NCBI RefSeq assembly: GCF_013404595.1
Contig: NZ_JABVAX010000001.1
Location: 186,001 to 250,000, forward strand
From: Jannaschia marina
GTDB lineage: Bacteria > Pseudomonadota > Alphaproteobacteria > Rhodobacterales > Rhodobacteraceae
DNA: 64,000 nt
Direction: 5' to 3'
Part shown: positions 26,987-36,896 of the stretch, in pieces
How positions within the stretch are numbered: the stretch's first letter is position 1
How the letters are laid out: each line of letters begins with the position of its first letter
Translations under genes and position numbers: made by a program
The notes under the pieces: generated by a model
What the model saw: only the letters and a program-made list of their open reading frames with translations
What the model was told of the DNA's origin: nothing
Databases searched by the model: none

Positions 26987-27880
26987 TTAGCTTGGCTCGA
27001 GCAGCGTTTCGAGTCGCGCCACCATCTCCGTCGTCGCCGTCTCATAGCGCAGGATGCGGCGATCCTCGACGTCGTTGGCGTTCATGCGGCGGTAGTAGCG
27101 TTGCGAATAATGCGGCGAGTCCTGGTCCGCGGCGATCGAGCCGCGGCCCCGCGCCTTTTTCTCGGCGAAGACGTCCGGGGTGCGGACGCAGTAGTGGTTC
27201 ACCTGCGCGAGTTTCCACCAGTCGCCCGGCGTGCGCAGAGACTTGTAGGGGATCGCGAGGTTGTCCCGCGTCCGCTTGCGCCAGGTGCCGGGCGCGCCGG
27301 TGCTCGTGAGGATGCGGAAATCCTCGGGTCGCGTCTGCGGCGGCAGCATCGGGCGATGCGGGTGGAACACGACGATGTCGTCGCGCCACCGGAAGAGCGT
27401 CTTCACCTGGGGATGCAGGTCGTCGCTGTGGGCGCGGGCGAGGGTGAGCGCGGGGCTCACGTGCCGGCCGGGCCAGACGGCGTTGCCCCCGTCCCCGAAG
27501 AGCCGCCATCCGATCGAGATCGCGTCGTAGCCGTCGATCGCCTGGATGAGCCCGTCGAGCGTGCCGTCGCCCACGTGCGGGACGAGGTATTCGTCGGGAT
27601 CCATCCACATGACCCAGTCACCCGCCCGGAAGAGCCCCGCCTCGATCGCCAGTCGGCCCGCGTTGTCCTGCGCGCCGATGCCCTCGGGCAGGGTCTGGCG
27701 GAAGTGGCGAAGGATGTTCGCGTCTTCCAGGCGGTCGAGCATGAGGTTCGAGCCGTCGGTGCAGTCGTTCGAGAAGATGAAGATGTCGGTGAAACCGAGA
27801 ACCTTGGCGTAGGCGATCCATTCCAGAAGGAAACGGCCTTCGTTCTTCGTCGCCGAAAAGAGGATCTTGCGTCCGGTCAT
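26987..27880 (-). CDS. glycosyltransferase family 2-like protein
   Basis: The 297-residue soluble protein begins KILFSATKNEGRFLLEWIAY and continues FIFSNDCTDGSNLMLDRL, the pattern of the Glyco_tranf_2_4/GT92-like group. WMDPDEYLVP contains the DxDE metal/nucleotide motif. Members modify glycans or lipopolysaccharide-like structures. It has no signal peptide or membrane segment. It is not functionally linked to the flanking TCA genes as far as can be seen; its 3' end lies 20 bp from the sucC operator region. Confidence 0.8.
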   Translation of the reverse strand: MTGRKILFSATKNEGRFLLEWIAYAKVLGFTDIFIFSNDCTDGSNLMLDRLEDANILRHFRQTLPEGIGAQDNAGRLAIEAGLFRAGDWVMWMDPDEYLVPHVGDGTLDGLIQAIDGYDAISIGWRLFGDGGNAVWPGRHVSPALTLARAHSDDLHPQVKTLFRWRDDIVVFHPHRPMLPPQTRPEDFRILTSTGAPGTWRKRTRDNLAIPYKSLRTPGDWWKLAQVNHYCVRTPDVFAEKKARGRGSIAADQDSPHYSQRYYRRMNANDVEDRRILRYETATTEMVARLETLLEPS

Positions 27881-27974
27881 GGGGTAACCTGGTTTCTGAT
27901 GTCTCCGTCGCCTCGACGATGCCCCGAAAATCCGAAGCGAGTTTGGCGGATCGCGGACGATACCGGGGCGAAAT

Positions 27975-27998
27975 GGACCGGGCCGCAGGGCCCGGTCC
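27975..27998 (-). terminator. stem-loop downstream of mdh
   Basis: A perfect 10-bp GC-rich stem (27975-27984 with 27989-27998, loop GCAG) lies 11 bp after the mdh stop. The minus-strand continuation ATTTCGCC has only a short T-run, so termination efficiency is uncertain. Confidence 0.6.
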
Positions 27999-28008
27999 GG
28001 CCTGCGGC

Positions 28009-29049
<1,041 letters not shown>

Positions 29050-29143
29050 TTACCCCGGCCTGAGATCGCTAACGGCGACGTGAGAACGGGGCGCACATCC
29101 GCCGCCCCGTCATCCGTTTCTCTTCACTCCGACCGGCCCGCGG

Positions 29144-29476
29144 TCAGGTCTTGGCGTCGGCGAGATGGGCCAGATCGTCCATCCGGTCTTCCCACGACTG
29201 GCCGCTGGCGACGAGGCACATGCGCCCGTCAGGCAGCGTGACGGTGATCGTCCAGGTGCCCGTGTCGTCCGAGGCGAAGACCTCGACCACGCGGTTCTGC
29301 GTGCCGATGCCGATACCGCGACGGGTTTCCCCGAAATGGCCCGAGAGGCGTTCCACCACCGCATCGCGCGGTCCGCAGGAGGCCCCCTGCGCCCCCGCCG
29401 GCAGCGCCGTCGTCATCAGCGCGACACCCACCAGGGTCGCGAACATTCCGTTCATCATCTTCTGGGTCTTGGTCAT
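29144..29476 (-). CDS. small exported protein, unknown function
   Basis: The 110-residue product starts at 29476 with MTKTQKMMNGMFATLVGVAL and a signal peptide ending near PAGA. The mature part has two cysteines (GASCGPRD and GRMCLVASG) and a beta-rich middle (TWTITVTLPDG), again the two-cysteine layout found in the suc block. It lies between mdh and mcl2 on the minus strand. It probably has its own promoter in the 254-bp divergent region up to mcl2. Function unknown. Confidence 0.75.
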   Translation of the reverse strand: MTKTQKMMNGMFATLVGVALMTTALPAGAQGASCGPRDAVVERLSGHFGETRRGIGIGTQNRVVEVFASDDTGTWTITVTLPDGRMCLVASGQSWEDRMDDLAHLADAKT

Positions 29477-29688
29477 GGCGTGTCCTTTCACCGAAGCGGC
29501 CACGACCGGAGAGCTGGAGCGCGACCAACTCACCTTGGCGGCCGGGACGTCCCGGGCCGATGCGGACGAACATGCGCCACAAACCTCTAGATTTGGTTAA
29601 CGTTGCGGCGGGCAGGTCGCAGACGCTGCGGAGCAGCAATTTATGACGCAATAAAATGTCGCCAAGACCGTTTTTCACTTGCCCTTCG

Positions 29689-29708
29689 TTTCGCAAGATG
29701 TTTGCAAC
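29689..29708. promoter_or_regulatory. TTYGCAA direct repeat upstream of mcl2
   Basis: TTCGCAA (29690-29696) and TTTGCAA (29701-29707) form a direct repeat with an 11-bp period, 23-41 bp before the mcl2 start. It resembles the TTTGCAAA repeats recognised by short-chain acyl-CoA regulators of the PccR/RamB group, although the reported spacing there is 12 bp. Candidate operator only. Confidence 0.4.
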
Positions 29709-29730
29709 TGCAGCGAAGAGGAGACCCGAC

Positions 29731-30588
29731 ATGACCGCCACCGACCGCCCCTTCCGCTCCGTGCTCTATATCCCGGGCTCCAAGCCGCGCGCCCTCGACA
29801 AGGCCCGCACATTGCCGGTCGATGCGATCATCTTCGACCTCGAGGACGCGGTTGCCCCGGACGAGAAGGTCAACGCCCGCACGACTCTGGCCGAAGCCCT
29901 CGACACCGGTGGATACGGCCCGCGCCATTGCATAGTGCGCGTCAACGGGGCGGACACGCCCTGGGGCGCGGACGACCTTGCCACATTCGCGGCCCTCGCC
30001 CCCGATGCGATCCTCCTGCCCAAGGTGAACGGCCCCGATGACGTCGCCGCCGCAGCGCGGCACCTGACGGGCGACACGACGATCTGGGCGATGATGGAGA
30101 CGCCCGAGGGCATCCTGAATGCTGCCGCGATCGCGCGTGCCCCCCGCATGGGTGGCTTCGTGATGGGCACCAACGACCTTGCGAAGGACCTCAACTGCCG
30201 CAACCGCGCGAACCGCCTGCCGCTGATGACGTCGCTGCAGACCTGCCTCCTGGCCGCGCGCGCGGCCGGTATTCCCTGCGTCGACGGCGTCTTCAACGCC
30301 TTCAAGGACGAGGATGGCCTGCGCGTCGAATGCGAACAGGGCCGCGATCTGGGCATGGACGGCAAGACGCTCATCCACCCCGCCCAGGTCGCCGTCGCCA
30401 ACGCCGCCTTCGGCCCGACCGAGGCCGAGGTCGAGCTCGCCCGGCGTCAGATCGACGCATTCGAGGCTGCGATGGCCGAGGGACAGGGGGTTGCCGTGCT
30501 CGACGGGCGCATCGTCGAGAACCTTCATGTGGACACCGCCCGCCGGACGCTGGCAAAGCAGGAGGCGATCGCCGCACTGGAGGGCTGA
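29731..30588 (+). CDS. mcl2: HpcH/HpaI aldolase/CitE family protein, probable (3S)-malyl-CoA thioesterase
   Basis: The 285-residue protein has the CitE-family signatures RSVLYIPGSKPRALDKA, DAIIFDLEDAVAPDEK, the metal ligand Glu in MMETPEGI and MGTNDLAKDL. Length, sequence type and position near mdh, mch and sdh fit the malyl-CoA thioesterase Mcl2 of Rhodobacter rather than the longer malyl-CoA lyase Mcl1. It would hydrolyse (3S)-malyl-CoA to malate and CoA at the end of the ethylmalonyl-CoA pathway. The start at 29731 has AAGAGGAGA upstream. It heads an operon with nnrU-like, DUF1737, mch and DUF4344 genes. A lyase role cannot be excluded. Confidence 0.8.
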   Translation: MTATDRPFRSVLYIPGSKPRALDKARTLPVDAIIFDLEDAVAPDEKVNARTTLAEALDTGGYGPRHCIVRVNGADTPWGADDLATFAALAPDAILLPKVNGPDDVAAAARHLTGDTTIWAMMETPEGILNAAAIARAPRMGGFVMGTNDLAKDLNCRNRANRLPLMTSLQTCLLAARAAGIPCVDGVFNAFKDEDGLRVECEQGRDLGMDGKTLIHPAQVAVANAAFGPTEAEVELARRQIDAFEAAMAEGQGVAVLDGRIVENLHVDTARRTLAKQEAIAALEG

Positions 30589-30591
30589 CCC

Positions 30592-31137
30592 ATGTTCCTG
30601 CTCGTCGCCGGCCTCGCCCTCTGGGTGGCCGCCCATGTCTTCAAGCGCCTCGCCCCCGAGGCCCGCGCCCGCCTGGGCGATCCGGGCAAGGGGCTCGTCG
30701 CCGTCCTCGTGGTCGCGTCGATCGTGCTGATGGTCATCGGCTACCGTCAGGCCGCGTTCATCCCCCTCTGGGAGCCGCCGTTCTTCCTGCGCCACGTCAA
30801 CAATCTGCTGATGGTCCTGGCGTTCTACGTCTATGGCGTCGGTGCGGCGAAGGGCCTCCTGTCGGCGCGCATCCGCCATCCGCAGCTGACGGGCTTCAAG
30901 ATCTGGGCCGTCGCGCATCTTCTGGTGAACGGCGATCTGGCCTCGGTGCTGCTCTTCGGCGGGCTGCTCGCCTGGGCCGTCGCGGAGGTGATCCTCATCA
31001 ACCGGGCCGAACCCTGGGAGCGACCCACCGCCGTCTCGATCAAGGGCGACTTCATCGCGCTCCTCATCGGTCTCGTCCTGATGTCTATCGCCGCCGCCGT
31101 TCATATCTGGCTCGGCGTCAACCCGTTCGGAGGCTGA
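30592..31137 (+). CDS. NnrU family membrane protein
   Basis: The 181-residue protein has about five membrane segments and the NnrU-family core HPQLTGFKIWAVAHLLVNGD followed by LFGGLLAWAVAEVI. It starts 3 bp after the mcl2 stop. NnrU was first seen with nitric oxide reduction genes and is related to isoprenylcysteine methyltransferase-like membrane proteins, but its function is unclear. No denitrification genes occur here, so its role in this operon remains unknown. Confidence 0.87.
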   Translation: MFLLVAGLALWVAAHVFKRLAPEARARLGDPGKGLVAVLVVASIVLMVIGYRQAAFIPLWEPPFFLRHVNNLLMVLAFYVYGVGAAKGLLSARIRHPQLTGFKIWAVAHLLVNGDLASVLLFGGLLAWAVAEVILINRAEPWERPTAVSIKGDFIALLIGLVLMSIAAAVHIWLGVNPFGG

Positions 31138-31138
31138 G

Positions 31139-31345
31139 ATGACCACGCTCTACCGACTGCTGACCGAGGAAGACACCTCGGCCTTCTGCCACAAGGTCAC
31201 CGCCGCACTGGCGCAGGGCTGGGTGCTGCACGGCTCCCCCTGCTACACCTTCGACCCGGCGTCGAACGTCATGCGCTGCGCGCAGGCCGTCACCAAGGAC
31301 GTGGCAGCCGACTACACCCCCGACATGAAACTGGGCGCACAATGA
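31139..31345 (+). CDS. DUF1737 domain protein
   Basis: The 68-residue protein begins TTLYRLLTEEDTSAFCHKV and contains QGWVLHGSPCYTFD and MRCAQAV, which match the DUF1737 pattern. It starts one base after the nnrU-like stop and overlaps the mch start by 4 bp (31342-31345). It is probably translated as part of the mcl2-mch operon. Function unknown. Confidence 0.82.
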   Translation: MTTLYRLLTEEDTSAFCHKVTAALAQGWVLHGSPCYTFDPASNVMRCAQAVTKDVAADYTPDMKLGAQ

Positions 31346-32367
31346 GCAAGACAAATCCCGGCCGCTTCTTCGAGGACTACACCCTCGGCGAGACCATTCA
31401 CCACGCCGTCCCGCGCACGCTCGCCGAGGGGGAGCGCGCGCTCTATACCGCGCTCTATCCGCAGCGGTTCGCGCTCCAGTCGTCGGATGCCTTCGCGCTC
31501 GACTGCGGGCTCGACGGCGCGCCGATGGACGACCTCATCACCTTCCACACGGTCTTCGGAAAGACCGTGCCCGACATCTCGCTCAACGCGGTCGCGAACC
31601 TAGGCTATGCGGAGGGGCGCTTCCTGCGCCCCGTCTTCGCCGGCGACACGCTGCGGTCCGAATCCGAGGTCATCGGCCTGAAGCAGAACTCCAACGGAAA
31701 GTCCGGCGTCGTCTGGGTGCGCACGACCGGGTTCAACCAGGCCGACGAGCCGGTGCTGAGCTACGTCCGCTGGGTCATGGTGCGCAAGCGTGACCTCGAC
31801 GCCCCGGCCCCGGAGACGGTGATCCCGGAGCTCGCCGACGCCGTCGCCGCGACGGACCTCGTGGTCCCGGAGGGGCTCGACTTCGACGGCTACGACTTCA
31901 CCCTCGCAGGGGAGCCGCACCGCGCGGGCGACTACGAGACCGGAGAGCGCATCGACCACGTCGACGGCGTGACGATCGAGGAAGCGGAGCACATGCTCGC
32001 CACGCGCCTGTGGCAGAACACGGCCAAGGTCCATTTCGACGCGACCCATCGGGAGGACGGCAAGCGGCTCATCTACGGCGGCCACGTCATCAGCCTGGCG
32101 CGCGCGCTCTCCTTCAACGGCCTCGCGAATGCCCAAAGCATCGTCGCCATCAACGGCGGCGCGCACGCCAACCCCTGTTTCGCGGGCGACACGGTGCGCG
32201 CCTGGTCCGAAGTGCTCGACCGCGCAGATCTGGGCCAGGGCATCGCCGCCCTGCGCCTGCGCCTCGTCGCGACGCGGGGAGAGGCCTTCGCCCTGCGCGG
32301 GGAGGACGGCAGATACCTGCCGGATGTCTTGCTCGATCTCGACTATTGGGCTCTCATGCCGGCGTGA
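31342..32367 (+). CDS. mch: mesaconyl-CoA hydratase (beta-methylmalyl-CoA dehydratase)
   Basis: The 341-residue protein has two MaoC-like hot-dog halves, as in the 343-residue Rhodobacter Mch. Recognisable segments include NPGRFFEDYTLGETIHH, LNAVANLGYAEGRFLRPVFAGD and, in the second half, GGHVISLARALSFNG. It interconverts mesaconyl-C1-CoA and beta-methylmalyl-CoA, one step before the lyase reaction of the ethylmalonyl-CoA pathway. It overlaps both neighbours by 4 bp (ATGA at the start, GTGA at the end). Confidence 0.93.
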   Translation: MSKTNPGRFFEDYTLGETIHHAVPRTLAEGERALYTALYPQRFALQSSDAFALDCGLDGAPMDDLITFHTVFGKTVPDISLNAVANLGYAEGRFLRPVFAGDTLRSESEVIGLKQNSNGKSGVVWVRTTGFNQADEPVLSYVRWVMVRKRDLDAPAPETVIPELADAVAATDLVVPEGLDFDGYDFTLAGEPHRAGDYETGERIDHVDGVTIEEAEHMLATRLWQNTAKVHFDATHREDGKRLIYGGHVISLARALSFNGLANAQSIVAINGGAHANPCFAGDTVRAWSEVLDRADLGQGIAALRLRLVATRGEAFALRGEDGRYLPDVLLDLDYWALMPA

Positions 32368-33062
32368 TCCGCCGGTTTGCCCTTGTCCTGTCCCTCACGA
32401 TTCTCGCACCTGCGCTGGCGCAGGCCGACTTCGTGCGCAACAACCTGCGCTTCACGCTCTATCACGAGCTCGGCCATGCGGTGATCGACCAGCTGTCGCT
32501 GCCCGTCTTCGGCCCGCAGGAAAATGCGGCCGATACCTTCGGGCTCTACCTCGCGCACCGGATCCACTCCGAGGCGGAGATGGCGGAGATCATCACCGAT
32601 ATGACGGCGCTCGCCCGGGCCGAGGCGCTGACGGAGTTCTTCGACCCCTGGGACGAATACATGCCCGGCGCGCAGCGTCTGGCCCGGGCGATCTGTTTCT
32701 ACTACGGGCTCGCGCCCGAGGCACGGCTCGAGACGGCGCGTGTCCTCGGAATGCCGTCGGCGTCGAAGCGCGACTGCGCCGACGACGCCGAGGTGACGGC
32801 ACGGGCCTGGGCGGCGGTCTTCGAACGGATGGTACCGGGGCCCGAAAGCGCCGGTGCGATCGTGCCCGCGCGCGAGGGGAAGGCGCTGCGCGTCCTTGCA
32901 CCCGACATCGCGCGGGTCAACGGCGTCATGGCGCTGCCGCGTCCTGTGCCCGTGGTGCAGACGACCTGCGGCGAGGACAATGCCTTCTACTTCGAGGTCG
33001 ACGAGCGTATCGAGTTCTGCCGCGAAATGGTCGACGCGCTCCGCGCCCGCAGCGGGCGATGA
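32364..33062 (+). CDS. DUF4344 putative exported metallopeptidase
   Basis: A GTG start at 32364 overlaps the mch stop. The 232-residue protein has a signal peptide (IRRFALVLSLTILAPALAQA) and then FTLYHELGHAVIDQLSLPVF, giving the HExxH zinc motif, followed by the second-ligand region ENAADTFG. This is the DUF4344 family pattern. It would be a periplasmic or membrane-associated zinc protease; the substrate is unknown. Three cysteines occur late in the protein. Confidence 0.83.
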   Translation: MIRRFALVLSLTILAPALAQADFVRNNLRFTLYHELGHAVIDQLSLPVFGPQENAADTFGLYLAHRIHSEAEMAEIITDMTALARAEALTEFFDPWDEYMPGAQRLARAICFYYGLAPEARLETARVLGMPSASKRDCADDAEVTARAWAAVFERMVPGPESAGAIVPAREGKALRVLAPDIARVNGVMALPRPVPVVQTTCGEDNAFYFEVDERIEFCREMVDALRARSGR

Positions 33063-33075
33063 CCCGGCCGCCGTC

Positions 33076-33122
33076 CCGGCGCAGGCCGGGCAGGGTGTGA
33101 GATTGTCGGGTCGAGCCCGACG
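33076..33122. repeat. two inverted repeats between convergent genes
   Basis: CCCGGC/GCCGGG (33076-33081, 33086-33091) and GTCGGG/CCCGAC (33106-33111, 33117-33122) form two small hairpins between the convergent DUF4344 and DUF3140 genes. They resemble dispersed intergenic palindromes common in alphaproteobacteria and may act as a shared transcription stop. Confidence 0.45.
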
Positions 33123-33133
33123 ATGACCGGCCC

Positions 33134-33472
33134 CTACCGCGCGACACCGTTCTTTCCGAACGGATCGTGCCCCCAGTTCTTCATCGAATACGCCCAATCC
33201 GAGCCCTTCGGCTCGTCGGGCACCTGCGCGCCGTGCCGGTTGATATAGCCGACGACCTTGCCCATGTGGTCCCACTGATCGTCGCTCAGGTCGTCCTTGT
33301 TGGTCCGCTTGATCTCCACGATCCGCCGTCCGGACCTGTGGCCCTTCGATTCACCGTCGCCGGCCCCGACGGATTTGCTCTCCTCGGTTTCGAGCCAGTT
33401 CTCGAGCTCTTTCGGAGCCATGTTCACGAGGGCCTGCCATTCGTCCCAGATGTCGTCGCGCGATTTCGACAT
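33134..33472 (-). CDS. DUF3140 domain protein
   Basis: The 112-residue protein starts MSKSRDDIWDEWQALVNM with GGAGGAG just upstream of 33472. Family features visible are VNMAPKELENWLETEESKSVG, ESKGHRSGRRIVEI, DQWDHMGKVVGYINRHGAQ and NWGHDPFG. It is a small soluble protein, possibly DNA-binding, of unknown role. It is divergent from sdhC, and the paired TGTGATCACA sites lie 67-97 bp upstream of its start, so it may share the control. Confidence 0.82.
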   Translation of the reverse strand: MSKSRDDIWDEWQALVNMAPKELENWLETEESKSVGAGDGESKGHRSGRRIVEIKRTNKDDLSDDQWDHMGKVVGYINRHGAQVPDEPKGSDWAYSMKNWGHDPFGKNGVAR

Positions 33473-33539
33473 GTCTCCTCCACCTCTCTGCCGATAATTC
33501 AGCAACGACCCGGAGCGATGCAGGTTCCGGACTGCGATT

Positions 33540-33569
33540 TGTGATCACACATCCGCGGGTGTGATCACA
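33540..33569. promoter_or_regulatory. paired TGTGATCACA operator upstream of sdhC
   Basis: Two identical palindromes at 33540-33549 and 33560-33569 have centres 20 bp apart. The near edge is about 118 bp from the sdhC start, close to the distance seen at sucC. They lie in the divergent region with the DUF3140 gene. The same sequence twice at both operons makes chance unlikely. The regulator is unknown. Confidence 0.75.
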
Positions 33570-33687
33570 GTTAGCGGTAATTTCACCGGATTTGGCCCCT
33601 CTGCGGCGGTGCGCCCCCGTGACTCCTGCGTAAAAACCGCTAGAACCGCAGACAACGACCAGTACCGATGATCGAAGGAGGCGCGTG

Positions 33688-34071
33688 ATGGCCGACGTGA
33701 ACCGGGGCAACCGCCCCCTGAGCCCGCATCTGCAGATCTATCGTCCGCAGCTGACGTCGATCACCTCGATCCTGACCCGGATCACCGGCAACGCATTGAT
33801 CCTCGCGGGCCTCATGGTGACCTGGTGGTTTGTGGCGCTCGCCGCCGGACCCGAGGCCTTCGCGACCGCCGACGCCTTCCTGACCTCCTGGTTCGGCAAG
33901 CTCGTCTTCCTCGGGTCGATCTGGGCGCTGTGGTATCACACGCTCGCCGGCATCCGGCACCTGATCTGGGACGCGGGCTACCTGCTCGAAGTCGATCAGG
34001 CCGAGCAGCTCGGCTGGGGCATCATCATCGCCTCGGTCTGCCTTACGCTCTTCACCGTCGTCGTCCTCTGA
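33688..34071 (+). CDS. sdhC: succinate dehydrogenase cytochrome b556 subunit
   Basis: The 127-residue membrane anchor starts at the ATG 33688, six bases after AAGGAGG; an in-frame GTG one codon earlier is less likely. The family motifs SPHLQIYRPQLTSITSILTRITG-like segment (quinone/heme region) and HTLAGIRHLIWD (axial heme histidine) are present, with three membrane helices. With SdhD it holds the heme and ubiquinone site of complex II. It is the first gene of the sdh operon. Confidence 0.95.
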   Translation: MADVNRGNRPLSPHLQIYRPQLTSITSILTRITGNALILAGLMVTWWFVALAAGPEAFATADAFLTSWFGKLVFLGSIWALWYHTLAGIRHLIWDAGYLLEVDQAEQLGWGIIIASVCLTLFTVVVL

Positions 34072-34083
34072 GGGAGCATCGCA

Positions 34084-34455
34084 ATGGCCTATCTCACAGA
34101 TCGCAAGCGCGTCTCGGGCCTCGGGTCCGCCGGGGCCGGCACGGCGCATCACTGGCACCAGACGCTCCTCTCGGCGGCGCTCGTCGTTCTCGTGCCGCTC
34201 TTCCTCTTTACCTTCGGCGCGATCATCGGCGCGCCCTACGAGGAGGTTGTGGCCTACTACACCCGGCCCTGGCCCGCGCTCATCGCCCTACTGACGCTGA
34301 CGGTCGGCTGGGTCCATTTCGCCAAGGGCGTTCAGGTGCTGATCGAAGACTACGTCGGCGGCCTCGCCCGCAAGATGGCGATCATCGCGACCACATGCCT
34401 CAGCTACGCGGCGGCGCTCGCCTGCGTTTACGCCCTGATCCGCTTGGCACTCTGA
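34084..34455 (+). CDS. sdhD: succinate dehydrogenase membrane anchor subunit
   Basis: The 123-residue protein has three membrane helices. The N-terminal RVSGLGSAGAGTAHHWHQ is typical of alphaproteobacterial SdhD. A heme-binding histidine is expected within the second helix region (VGWVHFAKGVQVLIEDYV). It is 12 bp after sdhC and 7 bp before the next ORF, clearly in one operon. Confidence 0.92.
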   Translation: MAYLTDRKRVSGLGSAGAGTAHHWHQTLLSAALVVLVPLFLFTFGAIIGAPYEEVVAYYTRPWPALIALLTLTVGWVHFAKGVQVLIEDYVGGLARKMAIIATTCLSYAAALACVYALIRLAL

Positions 34456-34462
34456 GAGCCCC

Positions 34463-35038
34463 ATGTCCGAGTTTACCGATTACATGCTCTACCGCACCGC
34501 CGCGCCGACCCTCGATGGTCTCGCGCGCGACGTGCTGGGGCATGTCGGTGCGGCGAGCGTGCCGCTCTATGAACTCGGCGACGCCGCCCTTAAGCCGGAC
34601 CCCGCCCGCGACGCGGCCTGGAGTGCCCTGCCGAAACCCTCGTGGATCATCGTCGGTACGCCGCGGTTCTCGCTTGGCGAGGGGATGCGAGACGACTGGA
34701 TCCACCTGCTGGTGGAAGAAGACTTCCGCAGCTGGGGCTTCGCGATGGTGCTCGCCGGCACCGACCACGTCATCAACGTGATGGCCGAGGGCCGGCCCTA
34801 CCGCGAGGCGACGCTGCAGTATGGCGACGGTGCCGTCTGGCCCGACGCGGAGACGAAGGCATCGCTCGGCCCTCTCGCGGCCGCGATCGGCGTGTCCGAG
34901 GCCGATCTGAGCGCGACCTTCGTGCCGGATGGCGGGCAGGCGTTTTCCGATCTGATCGGCGCGCACTACGAACAAATGGAACAATTGAACGACCCGTCCC
35001 CCGCCTTGCCGAACGGCGAGGCGATCCTGGGGGCCTGA
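34463..35038 (+). CDS. unknown soluble protein between sdhD and sdhA
   Basis: The 191-residue protein starts MSEFTDYMLYRTAAPTLDGL, has no signal peptide, no membrane segment and no cysteine. Notable segments are WIIVGTPRFSLGEGMRDDWI and LVEEDFRSWGFAMVLAGTDH. No domain family is recognised. It starts 7 bp after sdhD, so it is very likely co-expressed with the succinate dehydrogenase subunits. A role in complex II assembly is conceivable but unsupported. Confidence 0.75.
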   Translation: MSEFTDYMLYRTAAPTLDGLARDVLGHVGAASVPLYELGDAALKPDPARDAAWSALPKPSWIIVGTPRFSLGEGMRDDWIHLLVEEDFRSWGFAMVLAGTDHVINVMAEGRPYREATLQYGDGAVWPDAETKASLGPLAAAIGVSEADLSATFVPDGGQAFSDLIGAHYEQMEQLNDPSPALPNGEAILGA

Positions 35039-35042
35039 CAAG

Positions 35043-35062
35043 CGTCGCGCCCCGGCGCGACG
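35043..35062 (+). other. intercistronic hairpin before sdhA
   Basis: CGTCGCGC (35043-35050) and GCGCGACG (35055-35062) form a perfect 8-bp stem with a 4-base loop in the 45-bp gap before sdhA. No T-run follows. It may be an RNA-processing or stability element that sets SdhA levels relative to the anchors. Confidence 0.5.
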
Positions 35063-35083
35063 TGCAACAGAGGTGAGGACCAC

Positions 35084-36895
35084 ATGGCCGCTTACGATTA
35101 CGAGACCCACGAATACGACGTCGTCGTCGTCGGTGCCGGCGGAGCCGGGCTGCGCGCGACGCTCGGGATGGCCGAACAGGGGCTGCGCACCGCCTGCGTG
35201 ACCAAGGTCTTCCCGACCCGCTCCCATACCGTCGCCGCGCAGGGTGGCATCGCCGCGTCCCTCGGGAACATGGGCCCCGACAGCTGGCAATGGCACATGT
35301 ACGACACCGTCAAGGGCTCCGACTGGCTGGGCGACACCGACGCCATGGAGTACCTTGCCCGCGAGGCCCCGAAGGCCGTCTACGAGCTGGAGCACTACGG
35401 CGTGCCCTTCTCCCGCACCGAGGAAGGCAAGATCTACCAGCGCCCCTTCGGCGGCCACACGACCGAGTTCGGCGAAGGTCCCGCCGTGCAGCGCACCTGC
35501 GCCGCCGCCGACCGGACGGGTCACGCGATCCTGCATACGCTCTATGGTCAGTCGCTCAAGCAGAAGGCCGAGTTCTTCATCGAGTACTTCGCCATCGACC
35601 TCATCATGTCGGAAGACGGCGAATGCCAGGGCGTCCTCTGCTGGAAGCTCGACGACGGCACGCTGCACCTCTTCTCTGCCAAGATGACGGTGCTGGCCAC
35701 CGGCGGCTACGGCCGCGCCTACTTCTCCGCCACCTCGGCCCACACTTGCACCGGTGACGGCGGCGGCATGGTGGCCCGTGCGGGCCTGCCGCTGCAGGAT
35801 ATGGAGTTCGTGCAGTTCCACCCCACCGGCATCTACGGTGCCGGCTGCCTCATCACGGAAGGCGCACGCGGCGAGGGCGGCTACCTCACCAACTCCGAAG
35901 GCGAGCGCTTCATGGAGCGCTATGCCCCCACCTACAAGGACCTGGCCTCGCGCGACGTGGTCTCGCGCTGCATGACGATGGAGATCCGCGAGGGCCGGGG
36001 CGTCGGCAAGGACGGCGACCATATCCACCTGAACCTCAACCACCTGCCGGCCGAGACGCTCAAGCTGCGCCTGCCGGGCATCAGCGAAAGCGCCCGTATC
36101 TTCGCCGGCGTCGACGTCACGAAGGAGCCGATCCCGGTTCTGCCGACGGTGCATTACAATATGGGCGGCATTCCGACGAACTACTGGGGTGAGGTGCTCG
36201 CGCCCACCAAGAACGACCCCGACCGCGTGTCGCCGGGCCTGATGGCCGTGGGCGAGGCCGGTTGCGCGTCGGTCCACGGGGCGAACCGCCTCGGGTCCAA
36301 CTCGCTGATCGATCTCGTGGTCTTCGGTCGCGCCGCCGCGATCCGCGCGGGCGAGGTGGTCGATCCGAACACTGCGGTGCCCACCCCCAACATGCGCTCC
36401 GTCGAAATGGCGCTCGCGCGCTTCGACGGGCTGCGCCACGCGCGCGGTCAGGTCGCCACGGCCGAGCTGCGCCTCGAGATGCAGAAGACCATGCAGGAGG
36501 ACGCCGCGGTCTTCCGGACCGAGAAGACGCTCGCGCAGGGCAAGGAGAAGATGGAGGGCATCGCCGAGAAGATGGGCGACGTCGCCGTCACCGACAACAC
36601 GCTGATCTGGAACTCGGACCTCATGGAGACGCTGGAACTGGCGAACCTGATGCCCAACGCCGTGGCCACCGTGGTCGCCGCCGAGGCCCGCAAGGAGAGC
36701 CGCGGGGCCCACGCCCACGAGGATTTCCCGGACCGCGACGACGAGAACTGGCGCAAGCACTCCCTGACCTGGTTCAAGGGCGAGGAGCAGAAGGCCGATC
36801 TGAGCTATCGCGGCGTGCATCTGAACCCGCTGACGAGCCATAACGACGGCGGCATCGACCTCAAGAAAATCGCGCCCAAGGCGCGCGTCTACTGA
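35084..36895 (+). CDS. sdhA: succinate dehydrogenase flavoprotein subunit
   Basis: The 603-residue subunit has the FAD-binding fold ([20 protein letters not shown]), the covalent-FAD histidine in [18 protein letters not shown], and active-site residues in the [25 protein letters not shown] segment. Length is normal for the family. It oxidises succinate to fumarate and passes electrons to SdhB. It is unusual that six small genes separate it from sdhB. Confidence 0.96.
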   Translation: MAAYDYETHEYDVVVVGAGGAGLRATLGMAEQGLRTACVTKVFPTRSHTVAAQGGIAASLGNMGPDSWQWHMYDTVKGSDWLGDTDAMEYLAREAPKAVYELEHYGVPFSRTEEGKIYQRPFGGHTTEFGEGPAVQRTCAAADRTGHAILHTLYGQSLKQKAEFFIEYFAIDLIMSEDGECQGVLCWKLDDGTLHLFSAKMTVLATGGYGRAYFSATSAHTCTGDGGGMVARAGLPLQDMEFVQFHPTGIYGAGCLITEGARGEGGYLTNSEGERFMERYAPTYKDLASRDVVSRCMTMEIREGRGVGKDGDHIHLNLNHLPAETLKLRLPGISESARIFAGVDVTKEPIPVLPTVHYNMGGIPTNYWGEVLAPTKNDPDRVSPGLMAVGEAGCASVHGANRLGSNSLIDLVVFGRAAAIRAGEVVDPNTAVPTPNMRSVEMALARFDGLRHARGQVATAELRLEMQKTMQEDAAVFRTEKTLAQGKEKMEGIAEKMGDVAVTDNTLIWNSDLMETLELANLMPNAVATVVAAEARKESRGAHAHEDFPDRDDENWRKHSLTWFKGEEQKADLSYRGVHLNPLTSHNDGGIDLKKIAPKARVY

Positions 36896-36896
36896 G

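Noticed and set aside
29641..31146. Minus-strand open frame of 501 codons
   Set aside because: Antisense shadow of mcl2 and the nnrU-like gene, without recognisable motifs.
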